Origin: an alpha proteobacterium BAL199
Lineage (GTDB): Bacteria; Pseudomonadota; Alphaproteobacteria; Thalassobaculales; Thalassobaculaceae
Assembly (NCBI GenBank): GCA_000171835.1
Contig: ABHC01000007.1
Span: forward strand, 1 to 64,000
Direction of reading: 5' to 3'
Length of the DNA: 64,000 bases
The notes below the pieces were generated by a model. That model was not told the DNA's origin and made no database searches. It saw only the letters and a program-made list of their open reading frames with translations. Below are positions 19,633-27,555 of the stretch, in pieces. The position numbers were made by a program, and so were the translations under genes. Numbering within the stretch: position 1 is the first letter of the stretch; each line of letters begins with the position of its first letter.

Positions 19633-20646
19633 ATGTCTAAGAATCCCGCCGAGTCGGTGCCTTTCGCAGCCACTTCCGATGTTCATCAGCTGACCACCTG
19701 GATCCTCACCGACGGCACCGTCGGCATGCGAATCCAGTGCCTTGGACTGGCCAAGGCCGCCGGCCTCACTCCGATCATCAAGCGGATTCATCCAAGCTTG
19801 CTGCTGCGGGCATTGCCGGCGCTCGGCACGGTTCCGGGCGTACCGGCGGCCGCCGGAGGTGATCCCATGGCCGAGCCGTGGCCGGACGTGGTGATCTCCT
19901 GCGGTCGGCGCACTGCCGGTGCGGCCATCGCGGTCAAGCGGTTGTCGGGCGGGCGCGCCTTCCTGGCGCACATCCAGGATCCGCGTCTCGATCCGCGGCG
20001 GTTCGACCTTCTGGTGGTGCCGGAGCACGACCCGACCCGGGGGCCGAACGTCGTCACCACGCTCGGCGCGCTCAATCCCCACGACCCCGCCATCCTGGCC
20101 GACGCCGCCCGGCAATGGGAGATCGAGGCCGCTGGCCTGCCACGCCCCTACGTAGCCGTCATGGTGGGCGGCAGCAACAAGCGCTACGATTTCTCGCCCG
20201 ACGCCGTTGCCCGCTTCGTCCGCCAACTGCGACAGGTGGCGAACGACGGCGCCGGACTGCTGGTCGCGACGTCCCGTCGCACCGATGCCGCCACCCGCGC
20301 TGCGCTGAAGGACGGGCTGGCGGACCTCCCGGCGCTTGTCTGGGACGGCGAGGGCGAGAACCCCTATCTCGGCTTCCTGGCCCTGGCCGACGCCCTGATC
20401 GTTACTTCGGATTCCGTGAACATGGCATCGGAAGCCTGCGCCACCGGCAAGCCGGTTCACGTGGCGACCGTCGAGGCGGAGAATGGTCGGTTGGCGGCGT
20501 TTCACGAACGCCTGCGGATGGCAGGCCATACCCGCGCTTTCGAGGGGCGGATCGAGGCCTGGTCACACCCGCCGCTGGATGAAACCCCACGGGTCGGCGC
20601 GGTGCTGCGCCAGCGCCTGTCGGATACCGGAATTCTCCACGCCTGA
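19633..20646 (+). CDS. Mitochondrial-fission ELM1-family protein (glycosyltransferase-like)
   Basis: A 337-residue member of the family named after plant ELM1, which is widespread in alphaproteobacteria. Family stretches are TDGTVGMRIQCLGLAKAAGL near residue 27, FLAHIQDPRLDPRRFDLLVV near 115, VMVGGSNKRYDF near 177 and the C-terminal IVTSDSVNMASEACATGKPV. The fold is thought to resemble GT-B glycosyltransferases; the bacterial function is not known. ATG 19633 lacks a strong ribosome-binding site, so the start is less sure. It is probably co-transcribed with the large unknown gene 84 bases downstream, which makes a joint role in cell-envelope or surface-polysaccharide processing conceivable (inference). 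Confidence 0.85.
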   Translation: MSKNPAESVPFAATSDVHQLTTWILTDGTVGMRIQCLGLAKAAGLTPIIKRIHPSLLLRALPALGTVPGVPAAAGGDPMAEPWPDVVISCGRRTAGAAIAVKRLSGGRAFLAHIQDPRLDPRRFDLLVVPEHDPTRGPNVVTTLGALNPHDPAILADAARQWEIEAAGLPRPYVAVMVGGSNKRYDFSPDAVARFVRQLRQVANDGAGLLVATSRRTDAATRAALKDGLADLPALVWDGEGENPYLGFLALADALIVTSDSVNMASEACATGKPVHVATVEAENGRLAAFHERLRMAGHTRAFEGRIEAWSHPPLDETPRVGAVLRQRLSDTGILHA

Positions 20647-20730
20647 CCGCTTGCCGGGCCGCGTTGCCCGGACCGCGCCGGTCGGGTATGCATCCTCACC
20701 GATCCCATCGACCGCAGCCGGACGCGCGCC

Positions 20731-22650
20731 ATGGCCCTCAAGATCGACACCTTCTCGAATCAGGTCGGCGGCTTCAGCTTCTTCAAGGCCGTTGGGCACC
20801 CGCTGACGGCGGAGGGGATGGACGCTCTGCTGGCCGGTCTGGCAACGGCGGGACCGGTCGCCCTGTACGATCCGATGGGCCACCTCGGCACCCTGGCCGA
20901 GTTGCACGACCTGTCCGCGCTCACGATCTGCGACGTGTTCGTGCAAGCGGTGGAGCGGATCGGCGAGGACATCCTGGGGCATATCGCCCGGCCGGTGACC
21001 GAACTGGCCTCAACCAAGGCCCGGACGGTGCTGATCGTCGGGTTCGATGCCGGGCGCGCCGCCGACCACATCCGCCACCTGCTGCCGGCGGGCGCTGAAC
21101 TGCTCACACTGGATGCGGTCCGACTGCCCGACGCCCTGCTGACCAATCCGCGCAAGTACCTGGATCCGCTGAATTTCGCGACCAACCACGCCTTTCTGCG
21201 CGACGAGGACGGCCGGCACACTCGGCTGGTGACCGCCAACTACTGGACCGGCTATGGGGCCAAGGGGCTCCGGTTGTGGATGCGGCTGTTCGACACCGAC
21301 GGCGGCGTGCTGGCGACGTGGGAACAGCCGCTGGACGACGGGGTATCCGGCATCGTGCTCGACAGCGCCGAAATCCGCGAGCGCTTCGGCCTCGATGCCT
21401 TCGCCGGCACCCTGTTCATTCACGCCATCGGCGCGCGCGGCCACGACGTGGTCAAATACGCCGTCGACACCTACGGCGACGACGACGGCGAACTGTCGTG
21501 CACCCACGACGCCAACGCCTGGCCGGCCGACCTGTACGCCGGGTTGCCGGCCGCGAAGGACGGCGAACGGGTGACCTTGTGGCTGCAGAACGCCCATCCG
21601 ACCCCGGTACCCGCGGGCGCCATTGGCCTGAACCGGATGGGCCGCGACGAGATCCGGCCGTTCGGCACCGCGATCCCTGGATTCGGTTGCCGGGCCCTCG
21701 ACCCGGCGGCGCTGTTTCCGGACGAACGCTGGCCGGCGCAGTTCGAGTTGCAGGCCGGCAAGCATGTGGTGCGGCCACGCTATGAGATTCAGGCCGGCAA
21801 CCGGCGCAACCGCATCGCCCACGTCAACGTCGAGCGGGTCGACCTGAAGGCCGATCCGAAGATCGCCGAGGCGTCACGGCACCTGGGCAAAGGCTGGATC
21901 CTGCCGGCCCCGATCCTGCCGTTGGCCCGCTATCGCTCGTTCGCCCTGCCGACGCCGATGTCGACCGCCCAGGCCCGCCTGCCGGTCCAGGCGGTGATCT
22001 ACGACGCCGACGGTACCGAGGCGGCGCGTCATCGCTTCGGGATACTGGCGCGCAACGACAGCGTGGCGATCGAAGCCGGCGAGGCATTGAACGGCGCGAC
22101 CCTGCCGTCCGGCTACGGCCATCTGGAATTGATCTACGACTTCGAGGCTGGTGCCGACGATGCGGCCGATGGCTGGCTGCACGGCCTGTTCCGCTACGAG
22201 GACCGCGAGACCGGTCACGCCGCCGACACCAGCTTCGGCGCCCATGTGTTCAACGGCCTGCTGACCTTCCGGGGCGAGCCGCAGAGTTATGGCGGACCGC
22301 CGCCGGGCCTGTCGACCCGGCTGTTCCTGCGCCTCGGGCACGACCTCGACGCGGTCGACACCCTGTGTCACCTGATCTATCCGGCTTCCACGCCATGGCA
22401 CGCCACATCGTCGACCGAACTGGTGCTGACCGCTGCCGACGGTGCCGAGATCGCCCACACACCCCTCGCCGTTCCGTGCGGCGGGTCCCGGCTGTGGCGG
22501 GCATCCGAGATGTTCAAGCAGCACGACCTCGACCGGGCCAAGGGCGGCGGCTACGTGCTGATCCGCGACACCACCTGCCGGCTCTTCGGCTATCACGGCC
22601 TGATCCGCGACGGCGTGGCGTTCTCGCTCGATCACATGTTCGGGTTCTGA
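20731..22650 (+). CDS. Large protein of unknown function with repeated beta-rich modules
   Basis: A 639-residue soluble protein that I do not recognise. No signal peptide or membrane helix is visible. Residues 1-125 look alpha/beta, with TVLIVGFDAGRAADHIRHLL like a Rossmann strand-helix. The rest seems to contain three beta-sandwich-like modules, each with a D/A-x-DG turn, a stretch ending in polar residues and a G-x-L-x-I strand: LRLWMRLFDTDGGVLATWEQ (about 185), VQAVIYDADGTEAARHRFGI (about 420) and LVLTAADGAEIAHTPLAVPC (about 570). Motifs such as ELSCTHDANAWPADLYAG may help find relatives. The ELM1-family gene precedes it on the same strand; trxB follows after 170 bases. The start at 20731 is the first plausible ATG. 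Confidence 0.7.
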   Translation: MALKIDTFSNQVGGFSFFKAVGHPLTAEGMDALLAGLATAGPVALYDPMGHLGTLAELHDLSALTICDVFVQAVERIGEDILGHIARPVTELASTKARTVLIVGFDAGRAADHIRHLLPAGAELLTLDAVRLPDALLTNPRKYLDPLNFATNHAFLRDEDGRHTRLVTANYWTGYGAKGLRLWMRLFDTDGGVLATWEQPLDDGVSGIVLDSAEIRERFGLDAFAGTLFIHAIGARGHDVVKYAVDTYGDDDGELSCTHDANAWPADLYAGLPAAKDGERVTLWLQNAHPTPVPAGAIGLNRMGRDEIRPFGTAIPGFGCRALDPAALFPDERWPAQFELQAGKHVVRPRYEIQAGNRRNRIAHVNVERVDLKADPKIAEASRHLGKGWILPAPILPLARYRSFALPTPMSTAQARLPVQAVIYDADGTEAARHRFGILARNDSVAIEAGEALNGATLPSGYGHLELIYDFEAGADDAADGWLHGLFRYEDRETGHAADTSFGAHVFNGLLTFRGEPQSYGGPPPGLSTRLFLRLGHDLDAVDTLCHLIYPASTPWHATSSTELVLTAADGAEIAHTPLAVPCGGSRLWRASEMFKQHDLDRAKGGGYVLIRDTTCRLFGYHGLIRDGVAFSLDHMFGF

Positions 22651-22820
22651 TCGACATTCGGAGTCGCCGTCAAACCAGCTGCCATGCGCCATGCCGCGCT
22701 GGGCCGCGGTCGCACGGCGACTCGGCAGGATCGCAGCGGTGCGGCAAACCGGCACGCAACCGGTTGAGACCGCCGGCTCGGCTCCCTATGTTGGGCGCAT
22801 CCTGAAGAATGGAGAAGTCG

Positions 22821-23792
22821 ATGGCCGAGCATCGCGTGAAGGTATTGATCATCGGCGCGGGTGCCGCCGGACTGACCGCCGGCATCTACGCCGCGCGCGC
22901 CAACCTTTCGCCGATGCTGGTGGCCGGTCTCCAACCGGGTGGTCAGATGACCATCACCTCCGACGTCGAAAACTATCCAGGCTTCGCCGATGTGATCCAG
23001 GGCCCGTGGCTCATGGAGCAGATGCAGAAACAGGCCGAGCATGTCGGCACCCAGATCGTCAACGATGTGATTGTTGAGGTCGACCTGATGGCTCGACCGA
23101 TGCGCTGCGTTGGCGACAATGGCGATGTCTACTTCGCCGATGCAGTGATCGTCGCGACGGGTGCCCAGGCGCGCTGGCTGGGCCTGCCGAGCGAGCAGCA
23201 CTTCAACGGCCGCGGCGTATCGGCCTGCGCCACTTGCGACGGCTTCTTCTACCGCAACAAGGACGTGGTGGTGGTCGGCGGCGGCAACACGGCGGTCGAG
23301 GAAGCGCTGTACCTCGCCAACATCTGCAGTTCGGTCACGCTGGTCCATCGGCGCGATACCCTGCGAGCCGAGAAGATCATGCAGGACCGGCTGTTCCGGC
23401 ACCCGAAGATCCGGGTGATCTGGGACCACATCGTCGACGAGGTGCTCGGCGGCGAGGGGCAGTTCGCCGGGGTCGAGGCCATCCGCATCAAGAACGTCCA
23501 CACCGCCGACACCACGGTGATCCCGGCTGAGGGCATGTTTGTCGCGATCGGCCACGATCCGGCGACCAAGCCGTTCCGCGGGCATCTGCCGGTCGATGAG
23601 GAAGGTTACCTGATCGTCGAACCCGGCTCGACTCGCACCACAATGCCCGGCGTGTTCGCCGCCGGCGACTGCGTCGACAAGGTGTACCGCCAGGCGGTGA
23701 CTGCGGCCGGCATGGGCTGCATGGCCGCGCTCGAGGCCGAGCGCTACTGGTCGGAAATCGCCGACTCCACCCAGGCCGCAGCCGCGGAGTGA
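22821..23792 (+). CDS. trxB: Thioredoxin-disulfide reductase
   Basis: A 323-residue flavoenzyme that reduces thioredoxin with NADPH. The FAD motif is VLIIGAGAAGLTAGIYAARA at residues 8-27, the redox pair is C136-A-T-C139-D-G, the NADPH motif is VVVVGGGNTAVEEALYLA, and the second FAD stretch is PGVFAAGDCVDKVYRQAVTA near the C-terminus. ATG 22821 is chosen because GGAG at 22811-22814 lies 6 bases upstream; the in-frame ATG at 22809 has no comparable site. The gene stands between the unknown 639-residue gene and a LysR regulator on the same strand. A 10-bp palindrome (GGGTTAACCC at 23812) follows the stop and may influence the LysR gene. Confidence 0.96.
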   Translation: MAEHRVKVLIIGAGAAGLTAGIYAARANLSPMLVAGLQPGGQMTITSDVENYPGFADVIQGPWLMEQMQKQAEHVGTQIVNDVIVEVDLMARPMRCVGDNGDVYFADAVIVATGAQARWLGLPSEQHFNGRGVSACATCDGFFYRNKDVVVVGGGNTAVEEALYLANICSSVTLVHRRDTLRAEKIMQDRLFRHPKIRVIWDHIVDEVLGGEGQFAGVEAIRIKNVHTADTTVIPAEGMFVAIGHDPATKPFRGHLPVDEEGYLIVEPGSTRTTMPGVFAAGDCVDKVYRQAVTAAGMGCMAALEAERYWSEIADSTQAAAAE

Positions 23793-23888
23793 GCCGGGCA
23801 CGTCGACGCAAGGGTTAACCCGGCGGCCGCTCTCGTGTAGAGATAACCGGTCGCGGCGCGGTGGCGCACGAGGATCGGCGGGCGGGTC

Positions 23889-24779
23889 ATGGACTGGGAT
23901 AAGCTGCGGGTATTTCATGCGGTCGCCGAGGCCGGCAGCTTCACGCACGCTGGCGACACCCTGAATCTGAGCCAGTCCGCCGTCAGCCGCCAGATCAGCC
24001 ACCTGGAGGAAAGCCTTCGGGTGTCGCTGTTCCACCGGCACGCCCGCGGCTTGATCCTGACCGAGCAGGGCGAGATCCTGTTCCAGACCGCGCGCGACGT
24101 GTTCGCCAAGCTGGCGACCACCGAGGCGATCCTGGCCGAGGGCAAGGATCGCCCGAAGGGGCCGCTTCGCCTGACCACCACCGTAGCGCTCGGTTCGAAC
24201 TGGCTGGCCCCGCGGGTCGGCGCGTTCCTGGAACTGTATCCAGAAATCAGCCTGACCCTGATCCTGAACGATTCCGAACTCGACCTGTCGATGCGCCAGG
24301 CCGACGTGGCGCTGCGCCTGACCCCGCCGCGCCAGCCCGACCTGATCCAACGGCACCTGAAGACCATCAAATTCCACCTGTACGCCGCCCCGTCCTATCT
24401 CAAGGCGGCGGGCGTGCCGCGCACCCCAGCCGACCTGGCGGCGCACCGGCTGATCATCTACGGCGAGACTGCGCACCCGCCGTTCCCGAACGTGAATTGG
24501 CTGCTGGACGTCGCCTCCGGGCCGCGCGGCCGGCCAGGCTCGGTGCTGCGGGTCAACAATTACTTCGCCATGTACCGGGCGGTGCAGACCGGCATCGGCA
24601 TCGCCGCCCTGCCCGACTACATGGCGCGTGAGGACGTCAACCTGATCCGCGTCGTGCCAGACCTTGAAGGCCCGCAAGTGCCAGCCTATTTCGTGTACCC
24701 GGAGGAACTTCGGCACTCCAAGCGGATCACCGTGCTGCGCGATTTCCTGATCCAGGAGGTCGCTAAATCGCAGTTCTAA
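23889..24779 (+). CDS. LysR-family transcriptional regulator
   Basis: A 296-residue regulator. Residues 1-60 are a typical LysR winged helix-turn-helix: MDWDKLRVFHAVAEAGSFTH followed by LNLSQSAVSRQISHLEESL and RVSLFHRHARGLILTEQGE. The remaining 230 residues form the periplasmic-binding-protein-like effector domain with ISLTLILNDSELDLSMRQAD and FAMYRAVQTGIGIAALPDYM. It lies 96 bases after trxB on the same strand, and the small-RNA candidate starts about 120 bases downstream. LysR regulators often control divergent neighbours, but none exists here, so its regulon is unknown. Confidence 0.92.
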   Translation: MDWDKLRVFHAVAEAGSFTHAGDTLNLSQSAVSRQISHLEESLRVSLFHRHARGLILTEQGEILFQTARDVFAKLATTEAILAEGKDRPKGPLRLTTTVALGSNWLAPRVGAFLELYPEISLTLILNDSELDLSMRQADVALRLTPPRQPDLIQRHLKTIKFHLYAAPSYLKAAGVPRTPADLAAHRLIIYGETAHPPFPNVNWLLDVASGPRGRPGSVLRVNNYFAMYRAVQTGIGIAALPDYMAREDVNLIRVVPDLEGPQVPAYFVYPEELRHSKRITVLRDFLIQEVAKSQF

Positions 24780-24897
24780 GCGGCTGACCGGCTGACCTTG
24801 CGAATCAGCATCGAGAGCCATGCGTCAGACGCATACCGGAACTGCCGATTTGGGAATGGTCGTTAAGGCTTACGCAACCTATTTCTCATATTGTGTG
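24780..24897. other. Leader region with the putative small-RNA promoter
   Basis: No gene is seen. A weak sigma70-like arrangement is present: TTAAGG at 24863-24868 and CATATT at 24887-24892 with an 18-base spacer. It would start transcription near 24899, exactly where the first hairpin of the downstream structured element begins. Confidence 0.35.
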
Positions 24898-25028
24898 GAT
24901 GTTGCGTTGCAACATCTCCTCTGAGCCCCCCGCTCAGAGCAGGGCCCTCCGGGGTCCTACGTTCTCCCAGACGTGAAGCCTCCCTGTTCAACTTGCCCGG
25001 AAGCCCAGTGCTTCCGGGCCATTTTTTT
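24898..25028 (+). ncRNA. Candidate structured small RNA with C-rich anti-Shine-Dalgarno motifs
   Basis: A chain of hairpins without coding capacity ends in a strong intrinsic terminator. From 5' to 3': GATGTTGC-GTT-GCAACATC (8 bp, 24898-24916); CTCTGAGC-CCCCC-GCTCAGAG (8 bp, 24919-24939); AGGGCCC-TCCG-GGGTCCT (7 bp, 24941-24958); ACGT-TCTCCCAG-ACGT (24959-24974); then CCTCCC in a weakly paired loop and the terminator. CUCC-type motifs that could pair with ribosome-binding sites recur at 24916, 24947, 24965 and 24980. The layout recalls the alphaproteobacterial cuckoo/CcsR (alpha-r14) RNAs, which expose CCUCCUCCC in loops, although the motif is only partial here. The alternative is a long leader/attenuator of the FkbM gene 130 bases downstream. 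Confidence 0.5.
24995..25028 (+). terminator. Strong intrinsic terminator of the small-RNA candidate
   Basis: GCCCGGAAGC (24995-25004) and GCTTCCGGGC (25010-25019) form a perfect 10-bp stem with the loop CCAGT, followed by CA and seven T residues. No protein gene ends nearby on this strand (the LysR gene stops 215 bases earlier), so it most likely ends the structured RNA. Confidence 0.85.
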
Positions 25029-25155
25029 GTTCAGGGCGAGGCCAATCGCGCGAGATGCCGCCCGACCCCGTGAGTTGCAAACAGGATGGTGACCGGCTGC
25101 CATCACTGCGACACTGCAGCGGTCAACTGCCAACCGCGATCGTTTGAAGCGAGCC

Positions 25156-26013
25156 ATGATCGAGACCATCGAACTGCCGTGGCGCTTCGGGATCATCGAA
25201 GTGCCGGCACCCGACCGCTACATCCGGCCGGCGATCGAAGTCACCGGGGAATACAGCGGCGACGAGTTCGACCTGTATCAGGCGATGCTGCGGGCCGGAG
25301 ACGTTGCTGTCGACGTCGGAGCGAACATCGGGGTGTTTTCGATCGCTATGGGCCAGGCAGTCGGCAAGACCGGACGGGTGCTGGCGTTCGAGCCGCAACC
25401 GCTGATCTTCGGCACCCTCACACGCAACCTTGCCCGGCACGGCCTGGAACGCGTGGAGGTGCAGCGGGCCATTGTGTCGGACGTCGAGGGTGCCGGGCAG
25501 TTCGCCGATGTGCGCACCTTGCCCGAAGGCCGCAAGGTGAACTTCGGCACGATCAGCGTCACCTCCCGCATTCTGCCGGAATACGGTGGTATGTCGCCCA
25601 CTCCGGTGGTGACCCTCGACAGACTTGAACTGGTGCGTTGCGACCTCATCAAGATCGACGTTGAGGGTGCGGAGGAAGCGGTGCTGCGGGGTGCTGTGGC
25701 CACCATCGCACGGTGCCGGCCGATCCTGAGCCTGGAATGCGATCGCCCGAACGCTGCCAGCCCGTGGGTCGACGGGTTCCTGGCGTCCGGCTACAGCCTG
25801 TGGCGGTTCCGCGGCACCAACCTGCGCGTACCCAACCCAAACGGCGTGCCGATCGACGGCGTGGCCAACTATACCTCGATCATGGCGCTGGCAGTGCCGC
25901 CGGAACGCCACGACGCGCTCAACCGCGTCGACCGCACACGATTGCAGCCGATCGACAGCCGGGAGACCCTTGAGCGGTTGTCCCGCAACATCGTGGTGAT
26001 GAACGGAAGTTAG
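25156..26013 (+). CDS. FkbM-family methyltransferase
   Basis: A 285-residue SAM-dependent methyltransferase. The cofactor motif is VAVDVGANIGVFSIAMGQAV near residue 50, continued by GRVLAFEPQPLIF; the family signature DLIKIDVEGAEEAVLRGA lies near residue 160, followed by LSLECDRPN. FkbM enzymes methylate hydroxyls on sugars, polyketides or lipids, often in surface-glycan loci. ATG 25156 is used; a TTG at 25144 is an alternative. It is downstream of the structured RNA and its terminator. The gene after it is a broken BLUF gene on the other strand, so there is no operon context to name the substrate. Confidence 0.85.
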   Translation: MIETIELPWRFGIIEVPAPDRYIRPAIEVTGEYSGDEFDLYQAMLRAGDVAVDVGANIGVFSIAMGQAVGKTGRVLAFEPQPLIFGTLTRNLARHGLERVEVQRAIVSDVEGAGQFADVRTLPEGRKVNFGTISVTSRILPEYGGMSPTPVVTLDRLELVRCDLIKIDVEGAEEAVLRGAVATIARCRPILSLECDRPNAASPWVDGFLASGYSLWRFRGTNLRVPNPNGVPIDGVANYTSIMALAVPPERHDALNRVDRTRLQPIDSRETLERLSRNIVVMNGS

Positions 26014-26044
26014 CGCGACTGCGCAGGCGCAAGTGGACCACGAC

Positions 26045-26136
26045 CTAGCGGTTCGTGTTCAGAAAGTTAAGCAGCAGCCGGCGGACAAACCGGCTGTCGG
26101 CAAGTTTGTCGGTTGCCTCTTGCCGGCTCTTCAGAA
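26045..26136 (-). pseudogene. C-terminal fragment of the BLUF gene, cut off by the insertion sequence
   Basis: Removing the IS and one target duplication joins this segment in frame to the N-terminal piece at 27225-27555. The reconstructed tail reads LLKSRQEATDKLADSRFV followed by RRLLLNFLNTNR and a TAG stop at 26045-26047. It adds 30 residues to give a 140-residue protein, a normal length for a stand-alone BLUF photoreceptor. The fragment has no start of its own and is presumably not translated. Confidence 0.88.
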
Positions 26137-26144
26137 GATTGATG
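26137..26144. repeat. Target-site duplication, left copy
   Basis: GATTGATG directly abuts the left end of the insertion sequence and is repeated exactly at 27225-27232. Eight-base duplications are typical of IS1595-family transposition. Confidence 0.95.
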
Positions 26145-27224
26145 CTTGCCTATCCGGTTGACTCCCATGCCCACTAGATCTAGCGTTTGGCATGGATGTC
26201 CTGGCCCGAGAAGATCTGCCGTTTCCGCAGTCGCTGCCGGAATTTCAGTGCTTTTTTCCCGACGACGCGGCCTGTGCTGCATATCTCGAAAAGGCCCGCT
26301 GGAATGGTGGGTTCGTCTGCCCGAGATGCGGCGTTGTCGGCGAACCGTTCCGTTTCGAGGCGCGTCCGGGCGTTCTGCGCTGCCGCGCCTGTCGCAAAGA
26401 CGTAAGCCTGATGGCTGGGACTGTCATGGAGCGCAGTCACACGCCGTTGTCGACCTGGTTCTGGGCGGCTTACCTGATGGCCAGCCAGACGCCCGGAATG
26501 TCGGCCGTTCAATTTCAACGGCAACTCGGCCTGTCGCGCTATGAGACTGCATTCGGCATCCTTCACAAGCTCCGCGCCGCGATGGTGCGCCCAGAGCGCG
26601 ACAAGATTGGCGGCAAGCCGCAAGAGCATGTCGAAGTGGATGAAACGTGGGTTGGAGGGCGCACCCGAGGCGAGGGCCGGGGAGTCCATCACAAGGTTCT
26701 CGTCTCCTGCGCCGTGGAGGTGCGTCGCCGCAAGCCGGGAACCAAACTCGACAATCGGAAAGACGGTCGCTACGCGGGACGCGTTCGTCTCGCCGTCGTC
26801 CCCGACCGCAGCGCCAATTCGCTCGGCAGTTTCGTCGAAAACGCCGTTGCTCCCGGATCGCTGATCGTCACCGACGACTGGAGCGGCTATGCCGGGCTTC
26901 GCAAGCGCGGATTCGACCACCACGCGATCGCCGAATGCGGAGACCCGGAGATCGCAGAGGAATTCCTGCCGATCATCCACTTGGTCTTCGCCAATCTGAA
27001 GACCTGGATCAATGGCATCCATCACGGCGTCAGTGCCAAGCATCTGCAAGCCTACCTCAACGAGTTCACGTTCCGCTTCAATCGGCGCTTCTATCCGTTC
27101 AACTCGTTCCGCTCACTGCTCGGAATCGCCGGCGGGGCCGCAGCGCCGACCTTCGACGGGCTCTACTCGGGAGAATGGACTCACCCTACATTTAGTGGGT
27201 GTGGGTAACAACCGGATAGGCAAG
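26145..27224 (+). mobile_element. Complete IS1595-family insertion sequence, 1080 bp
   Basis: The ends are imperfect 32-bp inverted repeats (26145-26176 and 27193-27224): the outer 16 bases, CTTGCCTATCCGGTTG, are identical and 27 of 32 positions match overall. Perfect 8-bp GATTGATG duplications flank the element. A single uninterrupted transposase gene fills it, with the stop codon inside the right inverted repeat. Perfect duplications and an intact gene indicate recent insertion. It landed in the 3' part of a BLUF photoreceptor gene. Confidence 0.95.
26192..27208 (+). CDS. IS1595-family transposase
   Basis: A 338-residue DDE transposase with the ISXO2-like catalytic domain. The N-terminus has a zinc-ribbon pattern (CPRCGVVGE and LRCRACRK) followed by a helical region with QFQRQLGLSRYETAFGILHK. 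Catalytic acids are visible in EVDETWVGG, LIVTDDWSGY and the C-terminal YLNEFTFRFNRRF segment. The reading frame is intact from ATG 26192 to a stop at 27206-27208 inside the right inverted repeat, so the element may still be active. Promoter signals would have to lie in the 47 bases of the left end or outside. Confidence 0.93.
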   Translation: MDVLAREDLPFPQSLPEFQCFFPDDAACAAYLEKARWNGGFVCPRCGVVGEPFRFEARPGVLRCRACRKDVSLMAGTVMERSHTPLSTWFWAAYLMASQTPGMSAVQFQRQLGLSRYETAFGILHKLRAAMVRPERDKIGGKPQEHVEVDETWVGGRTRGEGRGVHHKVLVSCAVEVRRRKPGTKLDNRKDGRYAGRVRLAVVPDRSANSLGSFVENAVAPGSLIVTDDWSGYAGLRKRGFDHHAIAECGDPEIAEEFLPIIHLVFANLKTWINGIHHGVSAKHLQAYLNEFTFRFNRRFYPFNSFRSLLGIAGGAAAPTFDGLYSGEWTHPTFSGCG

Positions 27225-27232
27225 GATTGATG
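27225..27232. repeat. Target-site duplication, right copy
   Basis: GATTGATG repeats the left copy exactly and forms codons of the interrupted BLUF gene when read on the minus strand. Confidence 0.95.
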
Positions 27233-27555
27233 CAACCCTTGATTTTCTCGGGGTGCGGTTCATGGGCATAAGCCATCCACCAGCCGGGGAAGTCACGCTC
27301 GTCATCATCGAACTCAACCAAAGTGATGATGTGGTGATGGCGTTGGTCCCGCTGGATCGACGCGTAGACATCCAACACCGCTTCATGTGGGCCTTCCAGC
27401 GCCTGGATGAAATTTCCGGCGCCATAGATCAGCATCCCGGTTATTGCGAGGCGCTCGTTGCGTTCCCTTGCCTGAATCAACAAACTTTCCAGAGCTTCGG
27501 CATCAAGAAGCTGTCTGGCGGTACTGACATAGACCAAGTGGAACACTGAGTTCAT
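27225..27555 (-). pseudogene. BLUF-domain blue-light photoreceptor, N-terminal 110 codons, interrupted by IS1595-family element
   Basis: This is the flavin-binding BLUF domain, which senses blue light through FAD. Key residues are in place: Tyr9 in FHLVYVSTARQ, Asn33 in RERNERLAITGML, Gln51 in NFIQALEGPHE, Trp92 and Met94 in DFPGWWMAY, corresponding to the Tyr/Asn/Gln/Trp/Met set of AppA-type domains. Reading continues 14 residues into the IS and stops at 27181, giving a 124-residue product that lacks the native 30-residue C-terminal capping helix. The core domain might therefore still fold, but normal signalling output is doubtful. ATG 27555 is the only sensible start. Short single-domain BLUF proteins usually act through protein partners. 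Confidence 0.92.

Noticed and set aside
23812-23821. 10-bp palindrome GGGTTAACCC between trxB and the LysR gene
   Set aside because: Short and without flanking structure; not enough to call an operator.
22632-24821. Long minus-strand open frame (729 codons) across trxB and the LysR gene
   Set aside because: It lies antisense to two convincing genes and its translation has no recognisable domain.
24898-25028. Identification of the structured element as 6S, SRP or tmRNA
   Set aside because: There is no long rod with a central bubble (6S), no SRP tetraloop motif and no tRNA-like end or tag frame (tmRNA).
27181-27555. A normal 124-residue BLUF gene
   Set aside because: Its last 14 codons and stop come from the insertion sequence; the native C-terminus lies on the other side of the element.
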